This document shows positions 1 to 7,488 of a DNA stretch of 36,887 bases, piece by piece (the stretch's first letter is position 1; each line of letters begins with the position of its first letter). Location of the stretch: positions 1 through 36,887 of the forward strand of contig JAZRGT010000015.1 in the NCBI GenBank assembly GCA_045644325.1, read 5' to 3'. The notes under the pieces are model-generated. The model worked only from the letters and a program-made list of their open reading frames with translations. It ran no database searches and was not told where the DNA came from. This DNA is from CAG-390 sp045644325 (lineage in GTDB: Bacteria; Bacillota; Clostridia; Oscillospirales; CAG-272). Both the position numbers and the translations under genes were made by a program.

Positions 1-128
1 TTCTTAAGGCGGAGCCTTAAGTCGCCCTCCGCAGAGGGCAAAACTTCCCCCTGTGCTTCGGAATGACGGCGCCCCGCCGGCATTCCGAACAAACAAGGCA
101 TCACCCACGCGGTGATGCCTTGTTTGTT
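1..128 (+). repeat. Structured 3'-end repeat, copy 1, with terminator hairpin
   Basis: Sequence shows a chain of hairpins: CTTAAGG/CCTTAAG (3-21), GCCCTC/GAGGGC, then GGAATG/CATTCC around an ACGGCGCCCC-type core, and a final 18-bp perfect stem at 88-105/111-128. The same order recurs at 2155-2308 (minus) and 34401-34550 (plus). The last stem looks like a terminator for a gene to the left of the window. The copy may be cut at its left end by the window edge; its first stem is shorter than in the other copies. Confidence 0.7.
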
Positions 129-203
129 GACACAAATTCTACTGTTGGTAGTGAGATTTTTTGTCTCGACAACCATTGGTTGACCGCCCGTCGTATAAAG
201 TTG

Positions 204-232
204 TTTACTTTTGAACTTCTTTGTGCTATAAT
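204..232 (+). promoter_or_regulatory. SigmaA-type promoter of the XRE regulator
   Basis: TTTACT (204-209) is followed by a 17-base spacer and a perfect TATAAT (227-232). The -10 box overlaps the possible TTG start at 221, which argues that translation begins at the ATG at 281. Confidence 0.65.
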
Positions 233-280
233 GTAGTCACAACCGAAGAGCTCGCGGTGAAATCTGAAAGGAAAAAGATC

Positions 281-1090
281 ATGAAAGAGATCAATATTGC
301 CAAGAACATCACAGAACTCAGAAAACAGAAGGGCATAACGCAGGAGCAGTTAGCTATTGCGCTTAACATCTCTCCGCAAGCGGTTTCAAAGTGGGAAACC
401 AACACCTCTCAACCGGACACATTGACACTTCCGCTTATAGCGAATTATTTCGGTGTGAGCATAGATTATCTGTATTACGGTGACGATTATGCATATACCG
501 ATATTTATAACAAAGTTTTTGATAAGGTCGCCGAGTATCCACAGCAAAGCAAAGAATCATACGAGGACGCTTTCAAAATCTTTGGATATGCACATCACGG
601 CATAAGCAAATGGAATAACAAAAGCCATAAAACCTTTATTCACGACGAGCCGCTTCATTTATCCAATGAAAACGGTTTGTCACTTGTATCCGGCAAGGGC
701 TACGGTGCTATCCTGACAAAGAATTTCTTTGAAAGCATTGATCGTGATACCGTTGACTTTGCAGTCAAACTCCTTCCCGCATTAACGGATAAAAATAATC
801 TCCTCGTCTGTCTCGCAATCATATCAATGAGCGATATCAGTTTCGGCGAAATGCAGGAAAAACTCCGTTTTGATGAAAAAACATTGCGTGACGCTCTTGA
901 CGCACTAATTGAAACGGGCATTGTCATTGAAAAGGTATCAAAACACAAATCGCTTGGACTCACATACGAGATTCATCGTATGTATCATTCCTGCCTCTGC
1001 ATACTCATAGCTACCGTAGAAATGCAACAATATTCTCTGAAAGGGATTTCATGCAATATGGCATTTGGAGATTATCCGATAAAAATATAA
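281..1090 (+). CDS. XRE-family transcriptional regulator with C-terminal winged-helix-like region
   Basis: A 269-residue protein. Residues about 8-62 form a Cro/C1-type helix-turn-helix with the typical run ITQEQLAIALNISPQAVSKW, so DNA binding is well supported. The rest has no family I can name. A helical segment around residues 175-220 (FGEMQEKLRFDEKTLRDAL, then a stretch ending in IETGIVIE) resembles a second winged helix, suggesting a sensor or second DNA-binding part. The start at 281 is chosen because a GAAAGGAA ribosome binding site precedes it and because the longer TTG start at 221 lies inside the promoter. The gene ends just before a cluster of TTGCCG palindromes and the divergently unlinked fic gene in the same direction. 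It may regulate itself and the Fic gene; this is inference from proximity. Confidence 0.8.
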   Translation: MKEINIAKNITELRKQKGITQEQLAIALNISPQAVSKWETNTSQPDTLTLPLIANYFGVSIDYLYYGDDYAYTDIYNKVFDKVAEYPQQSKESYEDAFKIFGYAHHGISKWNNKSHKTFIHDEPLHLSNENGLSLVSGKGYGAILTKNFFESIDRDTVDFAVKLLPALTDKNNLLVCLAIISMSDISFGEMQEKLRFDEKTLRDALDALIETGIVIEKVSKHKSLGLTYEIHRMYHSCLCILIATVEMQQYSLKGISCNMAFGDYPIKI

Positions 1091-1106
1091 TTGCCGTTAT
1101 CGGCAA
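1091..1106. promoter_or_regulatory. TTGCCG-N4-CGGCAA inverted repeat
   Basis: A perfect 6-bp inverted repeat with a four-base centre starts right after the XRE stop codon. It shares its arms with the larger palindrome at 1134-1169 and with a half-site in the fic promoter spacer, so it is a probable site for the same DNA-binding protein. Confidence 0.55.
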
Positions 1107-1133
1107 GATACCTCTGCTTTTCGACCACTAAGC

Positions 1134-1169
1134 CACAGATATTTTGCCGATATCGGCAAAATATCTGTG
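1134..1169. promoter_or_regulatory. 36-bp perfect palindrome upstream of fic (operator and/or terminator)
   Basis: Each 18-base arm, CACAGATATTTTGCCGAT, is matched exactly by its reverse complement with no loop. The centre is TTGCCGATATCGGCAA. A T-rich stretch follows (ATTTTATTTAT), so the element could also end transcription of the XRE gene. The arm sequence GATATTTTGCCGAT recurs exactly at 1190-1203 inside the fic promoter, which favours an operator role. Confidence 0.65.
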
Positions 1170-1187
1170 ATTTTATTTATATTTCTA

Positions 1188-1216
1188 TTGATATTTTGCC
1201 GATAATATGATATAAT
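1188..1216 (+). promoter_or_regulatory. fic promoter with an operator half-site in its spacer
   Basis: TTGATA (1188-1193), a 17-base spacer and TATAAT (1211-1216) form a near-consensus sigmaA promoter. The spacer holds GATATTTTGCCGAT (1190-1203), identical to one arm of the 36-bp palindrome, so a protein bound there would block RNA polymerase. Autoregulation by the Fic protein's own N-terminal helix-turn-helix is the simplest reading. Confidence 0.65.
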
Positions 1217-1250
1217 ATATTATATAGAAAAAATCACTGAGGTGCTAAAT

Positions 1251-2141
1251 ATGAAATACATCACCGCAAGCGAAGCGGCAACAAAATGGGAATTATCTGA
1301 ACGCAGTGTGCGTAATTATTGTGCAGAAGGTCGCGTTGCAGGCGCAATTCTTCTCGGCAAGACTTGGATGATCCCAGAAGATGCACAAAAGCCGATGCGA
1401 AAACCTCGAAAAGATGCAGCATCAGATTCTCTTATCGATATTTTAAAGCGTGAAAAGGAGTCCGCTGTTTCGGGTGGGATATATCATAAAATACAGATCG
1501 AGCTGACGTATAACTCGAATCATATGGAGGGCAGTCGCCTTACTCACGCCCAGACACGCTATATTTTTGAAACCAATACAATAGGGATATCGGATGCCGG
1601 TGTAAAGGTCGATGACGTGGTTGAAACGGCAAATCACTTTCGTTGTATTGATCTTATCATTGACAACGCATCCAATCTGCTTACGGAAAGCTTTATAAAA
1701 GAGCTTCACCGCATTCTCAAAAACGGAACGTCCGACAGCAGAAAATCTTGGTTTGCCGTGGGCGAATACAAGAAACTTCCTAACGAAGTTGGCGGCAGAG
1801 AAACCACTATGCCAGATGATGTAGCGTACGAAATGAAGACTATGATTTCAAGCTACAACGCTAAAAAGGAAAAATCTTTTGAGGAAATACTTGATTTTCA
1901 TCACCGTTTTGAATGCATCCATCCTTTTCAAGACGGAAATGGGCGTGTCGGTAGGCTTATTCTTTTCAAGGAATGTCTGCGAAACAACATAGTTCCTTTC
2001 ATTATTGATGAAGAGCTGAAGATGTTTTACTACCGCGGACTTTCAGAATGGACTCGTGAGCGCGGATACTTGCTGGATACTTGCCTTGCCGCGCAGGATA
2101 AATTCAAGAAGTATCTTGATTATTTTAAGATTGAATATTAA
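1251..2141 (+). CDS. Fic-domain AMPylase-type protein with N-terminal helix-turn-helix and inhibitory helix
   Basis: A 296-residue protein. Residues 3-45 (TASEAATKWELSERSVRNYC onward) are a MerR/excisionase-like helix-turn-helix with a short wing. The Fic signature HPFQDGNGRVGR is at 224-235 and carries the catalytic His, the Asp/Asn phosphate-binding residues and the arginine, so transfer of AMP (or another nucleotide phosphate) to a target hydroxyl is expected. An inhibitory motif of the S-x-x-x-E-G type lies at 89-94 (SNHMEG), placing it among Fic proteins self-inhibited by an N-terminal helix. The start at 1251 has GAGGTG upstream; a GTG at 1242 overlaps that site and is less likely. The DNA-binding domain and the half-site in its promoter suggest autorepression. 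The target is not evident from sequence. Confidence 0.88.
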   Translation: MKYITASEAATKWELSERSVRNYCAEGRVAGAILLGKTWMIPEDAQKPMRKPRKDAASDSLIDILKREKESAVSGGIYHKIQIELTYNSNHMEGSRLTHAQTRYIFETNTIGISDAGVKVDDVVETANHFRCIDLIIDNASNLLTESFIKELHRILKNGTSDSRKSWFAVGEYKKLPNEVGGRETTMPDDVAYEMKTMISSYNAKKEKSFEEILDFHHRFECIHPFQDGNGRVGRLILFKECLRNNIVPFIIDEELKMFYYRGLSEWTRERGYLLDTCLAAQDKFKKYLDYFKIEY

Positions 2142-2154
2142 TCATAGATTGAAT

Positions 2155-2308
2155 AAAACAAGCCTCACCGTTCCCGGTGAGGCTTGTTTTATTCCGAACA
2201 GCCGGCGGGGCGCCGTCTGCTCGAAGCACAGGGGAGATTTCGCCCTCTGCGGAGGGCGACTTAAGGAACTTTTTGAAAAAAGTTCCTTAAGAATCTTCAA
2301 AAACTTTT
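2155..2308 (-). repeat. Structured 3'-end repeat, copy 2, ending in terminator
   Basis: Read on the minus strand it begins six bases after the HAD hydrolase stop codon: AAAAGTTTTTGAAGAT, the CTTAAGGAACTTTTT hairpin (2260-2291), a GCCCTC/GAGGGC hairpin, a variable hairpin around ACGGCGCCCCGCCGG, and a 16-bp perfect terminator stem (2155-2170/2175-2190). It is inverted relative to copy 1, so the XRE-Fic pair lies between inverted copies. As the last stem is symmetrical with A and T flanks it can also terminate fic on the plus strand. Confidence 0.75.
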
Positions 2309-2313
2309 CCGCT

Positions 2314-2940
2314 TTAAAGTAATTCGCTGAACTTGACGATATATCCGTCAAATTCGCTGCTCATTTCTTTTGTGTATTCAGCCGAAGAATCATCGTAAAC
2401 GCCGTAGACCTTCATTCCCGCTGTCTTTGCGGTACGGCAGGCGCCGAGGTTATCATCGAGGAAAGTGACGTCCTCGACTCGCTCGCCGAGTCTTTTTGCC
2501 GCTTCAACGTAGATCTGCGGGTCGGCTTTGGTCATATCGAAATCATTGCAGGACCAGACGTTATCGAAAAGATCGTAAAGTCCGAGTCTTTTAAGGCAGG
2601 GATCAAGCGTCAGGTGCGGGCTTGCGGTCAGCACGTTCAGCTTATCGCCGCGCGCACGAAGCGCGAGGAGCGTTTCGCGGACGGTATCCTTTGCGGGGAT
2701 GTTATTCGCGTACTGCTCGTACATATAATCGCCCATACGCTTGGTAATCTCCTCAAAGGTGAGGGGCATACCGAGCTCGAGATAATACTTTGCCGTGCCG
2801 ATATAGCCGAGGGGCGTGATGATCTTAATTACGTCATCTGGATAGGGCGTGCCGGTTTCCTCGAGGATGCGGAGCATCTGCGAGGCGTAGGTCGGCATCG
2901 AATCGACGAGAGTGCCGTCAAAATCGAAAAGATAAGTCAT
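2314..2940 (-). CDS. HAD-superfamily phosphatase (phosphoglycolate phosphatase/phosphoglucomutase-like)
   Basis: A 208-residue cytoplasmic hydrolase with all four HAD motifs: DFDGTLVDS (nucleophile D6, acid D8), LTAS (T105/S107), K138, and LDD (D162, D163). A helical cap lies between residues about 15 and 85, as in subfamily I enzymes. Its start codon overlaps the stop of the upstream oxidoreductase by one base (TAATG), and a GAGGAAG site lies inside that gene's end, so the two are translationally coupled. A role dephosphorylating a sugar phosphate linked to the oxidoreductase's substrate is plausible but inferred. The structured repeat copy 2 forms its 3' end. Confidence 0.85.
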   Translation of the reverse strand: MTYLFDFDGTLVDSMPTYASQMLRILEETGTPYPDDVIKIITPLGYIGTAKYYLELGMPLTFEEITKRMGDYMYEQYANNIPAKDTVRETLLALRARGDKLNVLTASPHLTLDPCLKRLGLYDLFDNVWSCNDFDMTKADPQIYVEAAKRLGERVEDVTFLDDNLGACRTAKTAGMKVYGVYDDSSAEYTKEMSSEFDGYIVKFSELL

Positions 2941-4013
2941 TATACTTCCTCAAAATCAACAGTCTTGCCGAGCTTATCCGACTCGAAAGCAGCCTCGATG
3001 ACGCGGAGAACGCGGCGCATCTGGTTGTGCTTTACGATCTGCTCTGCCTCGCCGCGGATAGCAGCGGTGAAATTGCGGTAATAATCGTGAACGTCGGAGT
3101 CCATACGCTCGATGTAGGATTCCTCAAGGCTGTCCTCGGAGCGGGGAGCCATTGTCTTGGTCATACCTGCGGCGGTAACGACGGGCTTAACCTCGCCCTC
3201 CTCAACGGTCTTGCAGGAAATAACCTTGGTGCGGTCGCGCCAATCGTTGATGATAGCCGCGCCCGAAGTACCTGTCATATAGAATCTGGGAAGCGAAATG
3301 AAGTGGTGAGTTCCGACCTCGATGTGACCGACGGTGTCGTCCTCAAAGATGATGTCGAGCTTGAAGCCGTCGTCAACTTCCTTGTTGGTGATATGCTCGC
3401 AGAGGCAACGAACCTGCTTGATCTTCTTGTCCTCGAAGATGTGAAGCATCTGGTCGATGAGGTGAACGCCCCAGTCGTAGATCATTCCGCCGCCGTGTTC
3501 GGGCTTGCCTCTCCAGTCGCCGGGAACGCCGCGAGAGCCGTGGATTCTCGATTCGCAGGAGAATACCTTGCCGAGCTTGCCCGAAAGATATGTCTCGCGC
3601 ATCATACGGAAGTCGATGTCCCAACGGCGGTTCTGGTGAACGGTGAAGAGTCTGCCGCACTCGTTAGCAACGGCGATGACCTCCTCAAGCTCCTTCGAGT
3701 TGAGAACAACGGGCTTCTCTGTGATAACGTGCTTGCCCGCGCGGAGAGCCTTGATCGCGATCTCTGCGTGAACCTCGTTGGGAGTCGCAATGGTAACGAA
3801 CTTGATCTCGTCATCCGCAAGAAGCTCCTCGAGGGACTCATACGCGCGGATGCCGTTGGTCTGCGCAAGCTCGACCTTTACGGGATTGATGTCGTAGATA
3901 CCGCAGAGGTAAGCAACATCGCTTTCAAGCATATATCTGGTGTGCCAGCCGCCCATTCCGCCGTAGCCGATGACGGCGCAGCCTGTTTTCTGTACGTTTT
4001 TAACTTCGCTCAT
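2940..4013 (-). CDS. Gfo/Idh/MocA-family NAD(P)-dependent oxidoreductase
   Basis: A 357-residue enzyme. The N-terminal Rossmann fold has GYGGMG at 16-21, and the family's EKP motif is at 99-101 (lysine contacts cofactor and substrate). The C-terminal half contains HGGGMIYDWGVHLID with D180 and H184 at the usual catalytic positions, so dehydrogenation of a sugar, inositol or related polyol is expected; the substrate cannot be told. A GTGAGGC ribosome binding site precedes the ATG. It is the first gene of a two-gene operon with the HAD phosphatase. A second, unrelated-in-detail family member lies at 31599-32684. Confidence 0.88.
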   Translation of the reverse strand: MSEVKNVQKTGCAVIGYGGMGGWHTRYMLESDVAYLCGIYDINPVKVELAQTNGIRAYESLEELLADDEIKFVTIATPNEVHAEIAIKALRAGKHVITEKPVVLNSKELEEVIAVANECGRLFTVHQNRRWDIDFRMMRETYLSGKLGKVFSCESRIHGSRGVPGDWRGKPEHGGGMIYDWGVHLIDQMLHIFEDKKIKQVRCLCEHITNKEVDDGFKLDIIFEDDTVGHIEVGTHHFISLPRFYMTGTSGAAIINDWRDRTKVISCKTVEEGEVKPVVTAAGMTKTMAPRSEDSLEESYIERMDSDVHDYYRNFTAAIRGEAEQIVKHNQMRRVLRVIEAAFESDKLGKTVDFEEV

Positions 4014-4070
4014 AGTTTTGCCTCACATACTAAAAAATTGATTGCAGAGTAATCTGCTCATACATATAAC

Positions 4071-4099
4071 ATTATACAACAAATTTATCAATTTTGCAA
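4071..4099 (-). promoter_or_regulatory. SigmaA-type promoter of the oxidoreductase-HAD operon
   Basis: On the minus strand TTGCAA (4094-4099), a 17-base spacer and TATAAT (4071-4076) form a good promoter about 60 bases before the start codon at 4013. Confidence 0.7.
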
Positions 4100-4141
4100 G
4101 TCATTGGCAAATAAATGTGGTAAAAAATTTGATTTAACACA

Positions 4142-4169
4142 AAAAAGCAAGCACAAAGGCTTGCTTTTT
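4142..4169 (-). terminator. Terminator of the surface-protein gene array
   Basis: An 11-bp perfect stem AAAAAGCAAGC/GCTTGCTTTTT with a six-base loop and T-runs on either strand lies just after the stop codon of the 4182-6170 gene. Confidence 0.75.
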
Positions 4170-4181
4170 GTGTCATAAATA

Positions 4182-6170
4182 TCAAAATTCTCTTCTTCTG
4201 CGAACGATGCAGAGCGCGGACATCACGATCGCCATACCGCCGAGGCAGAGGACGATGGTGTCGAATGCGCTATCACCGGTGTCGGGATTGTTTACGGGTG
4301 TGCGTTCGAACTCGGTCGAGGTCAGCATATCGGTATATGCGCATTCGCCGAGACGCCAGCCGAACGCGGAGTTTTCGAAGATGCACTCAACGTAGGCTTC
4401 GTAGGGTTCGAACCTATTCTCGTCACCATACGGAATTCTGACCTTTACTCTACCGACAACGCGATTTTCGCTCTGTTCAAGTATTTCAAGCTGCAATCCC
4501 TCTTTGGGAATATCGAAAAACGAACGCAGTCCCTCTCCGTAAGCGATCCACGTTTTCCCCGCAGTCTGCATAAAGAGCATACGGTTCTTATATCGGTACG
4601 CGCTTCTCGTTATGTCTACGGTGGTTGCGGGTGCATAGACCGCATCTATCGCGTCCTCAAAGGCTCTGAACGAGCCGCCATACATCTTTGATTCATCGAG
4701 AATAACGTAACGCGCCTCATCTCTGTACTCAATCGGGGAATGATCCTCCATCGGAACGTATTCGTGCGTCATAAGATAGATATCGTACGCGGTACCCATC
4801 AAATCGAGTGCTTTCGCCTTATCGAATTTTTCGTCGCTTGGGGGATAATCCTTGAAATTATAGGTATCGAAATCAACGCCGTATCTGTAGTAAACGTCTT
4901 TATCGAGAACAGTGATTATCTCGCCGTCTTCAACGCTCGAGGGATCGTAATACTGTCTGAACAAAGTGCAATCACCGAGTCGCCAACCGTCAGCAGTTTT
5001 GACGAACTTGACGGGTATCCAGCGTAGATTGTAACAATATTCGCGCGGGCCGTCGGGCTGATTCCAATACAAAACGTAACCCATCGCTTCCTTTTCTCCG
5101 ATCACCATACGGTCGAAGATCAGTTCTTTGTCAAAATCCACGGCATAGCTTGAAGCATATATCTGAACATAATCGCCCGCCAAATAATACCAATAAACCT
5201 TGCCGTCACGCTCAACGAAAAGCGGTGCATTATCGATATACCGATCAAGAATAAAGTCGTATCGGTTGAATCTGAACGCGAGATCGACAATATCTTCAGA
5301 ATAGGTATCTGCGGCAAGCTTCTTATATTTCTCGAGCCAATCGGACGGGCGGTTTGTCCCGTTAATTTCGCTGTATTTATAACCGTCGATCTCTACCTCG
5401 TTCGAGCTCGAGGGACCGTATACCTGCGTTTGGAGGAAAAGATACTGGGTATCCCTGATTATCATCGAAAACTCGTCAGCAAGCTCTCTTGTCGGGATGT
5501 CGCTTTCTGTATACGTATAATAGATACTCCACACTGCACCCGTAAGCATATCCGAAAACGGCGACTCTGCGATTCTCCAGCCCGCGTCGGTCTTTTCAAA
5601 TTTGCATTCAATGCAGATCGAAATGTCCCGCGGATACTCGGGTTTGACACAATAGACGTTTGCGGTTGCGGTGTTTCCGCTGACCTCGGTGAGCTCCACT
5701 CTGCTGCGGTCGGGGACGTAGAAATATTCGGTTACGCCCGGGAGAATGAACCTTTCGCCGTCCTCGGTGATAATCAGATCAGCCAAGCTGTATGAATTAG
5801 CCTTAGTGCAGATTCTTTCAGCCAAAGGGCCTACGAGGGCTTCGCTTGCGAGTATTTCAAAAGCGGCATAGGACGAACCCGGCAGAAACTCTTCGATCAA
5901 GGGATAATACTCGGCTTCCTCAGCATGACGCGGCACTTCAACGTATATTCTTTTATCCTTGAACCCCTCGCCCGCGGCGCTGAGCAGAAAGGCTTGATAC
6001 TTCGCCAAATAGTCGCCCAGACCGTTGCGAAGCTCTGCCGCCGCATCAACAAGTGCTTTTGCGTCTTTCTGTGTAAACTCCGCATCGGCTGCCGAAACGC
6101 TCGGAGTAAATGCCGAAAAGGCGGCAAAGCAGAAGGTGAGGGCTAAAATGATTGATAAAAACTTTTTCAT
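4182..6170 (-). CDS. Secreted cell-wall-anchored protein, paralog 1 (three repeat modules)
   Basis: A 662-residue protein. Residues 1-27 are a signal peptide (MKKFLSIILALTFCFAAFSA, cleavage near VSA-AD). The C-terminus has NPDTGD, a hydrophobic segment and RRRREF, the layout of a sortase sorting signal of the (S/N/P)PxTG class. Between them lie about three copies of a module of unknown fold that ends in a motif like ECKFEKTDAGWRIAES (others: VKFVKTADGWRLGDC, ECIFENSAFGWRLGEC), reminiscent of NTF2-like domains. Start at 6170 is preceded by AAAGGACGG. It is the last and longest of four tandem paralogs; the extra module explains its length. No enzyme motif is visible; a surface-exposed binding or structural role is inferred. 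No sortase gene is in the window. Confidence 0.8.
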   Translation of the reverse strand: MKKFLSIILALTFCFAAFSAFTPSVSAADAEFTQKDAKALVDAAAELRNGLGDYLAKYQAFLLSAAGEGFKDKRIYVEVPRHAEEAEYYPLIEEFLPGSSYAAFEILASEALVGPLAERICTKANSYSLADLIITEDGERFILPGVTEYFYVPDRSRVELTEVSGNTATANVYCVKPEYPRDISICIECKFEKTDAGWRIAESPFSDMLTGAVWSIYYTYTESDIPTRELADEFSMIIRDTQYLFLQTQVYGPSSSNEVEIDGYKYSEINGTNRPSDWLEKYKKLAADTYSEDIVDLAFRFNRYDFILDRYIDNAPLFVERDGKVYWYYLAGDYVQIYASSYAVDFDKELIFDRMVIGEKEAMGYVLYWNQPDGPREYCYNLRWIPVKFVKTADGWRLGDCTLFRQYYDPSSVEDGEIITVLDKDVYYRYGVDFDTYNFKDYPPSDEKFDKAKALDLMGTAYDIYLMTHEYVPMEDHSPIEYRDEARYVILDESKMYGGSFRAFEDAIDAVYAPATTVDITRSAYRYKNRMLFMQTAGKTWIAYGEGLRSFFDIPKEGLQLEILEQSENRVVGRVKVRIPYGDENRFEPYEAYVECIFENSAFGWRLGECAYTDMLTSTEFERTPVNNPDTGDSAFDTIVLCLGGMAIVMSALCIVRRRREF

Positions 6171-6204
6171 AGTTTTACCGTCCTTTCTTCGTGGTAAATT
6201 TTGA

Positions 6205-7461
6205 TTAAAATTCTCTTCTTCTGCGATCAAGGCAAAGAACGGACGTCACGATCGCCATTCCGCCGAGGCAGAGGGCGAGGGTGTCGAATGCATTGTCGCC
6301 GGTGTCGGGGGAAGGAGCGAATTCATCGGGATTGGTCAGCAGATCAATAATCTGCGAATCCTCGAGCATCCAGAGCGAATAACCCTTTGAAAATTTACAC
6401 TCTACAGCCTTCTCTACCCTTTTATCACCATCAATAAACTCGAAATAAACAAGCGCAGTGGCTTCTTTGTCGGTTGACTCCACTATCTTGATCCTCGTAT
6501 CATCCGAATCATAAACAAACTGAATAGTCTCTTCACCATTTACGGTAACAATGTATTCGTCACCGACTTTTTCAGTACCAACCTTTTCGACAGTAGCTTT
6601 GCAGCCGGCAACCAATTTATCGACTGCGGAATCTTCGCAGTACTCCCAAATATAATATTTATCAATATCTTTTTTCAATGCGGCGATAGTGGGAAGCAGT
6701 ATTTCTCTAACATCCGGGATCAATATACCGCCGCCCGAGGGATTCGGGGCGTCGGGATTTTTCGCGCGGTAATCCTCAAGATATACGTGCTCTGTTGCCA
6801 AAGCAAGGCTCAACTCTGACTCTGCAATTCTCCAACCGTTAGAGGTGTTTTCAAATCGACATTCAACAAGGTCAAAAGTATAAGCTCTCGGACCGTCGGC
6901 GAAGAAGAATTTTACAGATACATTCGCTTTTGCTGATTTTGAATCTCCCGAAATTATCTCAAATTCAACATTTTCCGCATTGGGGAACAGATATACTCCT
7001 CTATAAGATAAGTACACTGTATCTGCATATAAAGTACCCGCCTCATTTCTGTAAAACAAGGGTTTTAGGTCGTCCCACATGCCTTCAGAAGGTAATACGC
7101 GGTATGTCCACTTGTAAGCATAAGCCTTCGGGGCAGCCTCTTTGGTATAGATGGTTTCTACGTATTCGCACATTTTTTCATACGAACCGCCGGGCAGATT
7201 GTCTTCTATAACCTGCCAATAGGTTTCCCAATCCCGATAATCTTCTCCATATTTAAGTACAATTTCATATTCATTCGAATTTTCGTGAATATGGGCATAT
7301 CCCGCTCTAACATTCCAGCAAAATTCATACGCCTTCACAATAAGCTCCTTCGCCTCGCTCTCGCTGATCGTCGCGCTCTTTGCCGAAACGCTCGGCGCGA
7401 GTACCGAAAAGGCGGCAAAGCAGAAGGTAAGGGCTAAAATGATTGATAAAATCTTTTTCAT
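6205..7461 (-). CDS. Secreted cell-wall-anchored protein, paralog 2
   Basis: A 418-residue paralog with a signal peptide (MKKILSIILALTFCFAAFS), a start of the mature part at KSATISESEAKELI, two repeat modules ending in ECRFENTSNGWRIAES and ECKFSKGYSLWMLEDS, and a sorting signal SPDTGD plus hydrophobic segment and DRRRREF. Ribosome binding site AAAGGACGG as in paralog 1. The gap to paralog 1 is only 34 bases and nearly identical to the gap between paralogs 3 and 4, showing tandem duplication with the spacer included. The second module lacks the usual GWRI core, so it is more diverged. Function unknown. Confidence 0.8.
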   Translation of the reverse strand: MKKILSIILALTFCFAAFSVLAPSVSAKSATISESEAKELIVKAYEFCWNVRAGYAHIHENSNEYEIVLKYGEDYRDWETYWQVIEDNLPGGSYEKMCEYVETIYTKEAAPKAYAYKWTYRVLPSEGMWDDLKPLFYRNEAGTLYADTVYLSYRGVYLFPNAENVEFEIISGDSKSAKANVSVKFFFADGPRAYTFDLVECRFENTSNGWRIAESELSLALATEHVYLEDYRAKNPDAPNPSGGGILIPDVREILLPTIAALKKDIDKYYIWEYCEDSAVDKLVAGCKATVEKVGTEKVGDEYIVTVNGEETIQFVYDSDDTRIKIVESTDKEATALVYFEFIDGDKRVEKAVECKFSKGYSLWMLEDSQIIDLLTNPDEFAPSPDTGDNAFDTLALCLGGMAIVTSVLCLDRRRREF

Positions 7462-7488
7462 CGTTTTACCGTCCTTTCTTGGTAAAAG

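Noticed and set aside
221..280. Longer XRE protein starting at the TTG at 221
   Set aside because: The start lies inside the TATAAT box of the promoter; the ATG at 281 has a ribosome binding site.
1013..1130. Possible frameshift at the end of the XRE gene, since another frame stays open to 1131
   Set aside because: The annotated end (FGDYPIKI) also looks natural and I have no homolog to compare, so I do not call a broken gene.
3027..4052. Long open frame on the plus strand opposite the oxidoreductase
   Set aside because: No ribosome binding site, and its protein is a typical antisense shadow of a GC-rich gene with known motifs on the other strand. The same applies to long frames opposite the TcaA-like, TldE and oxidoreductase genes.
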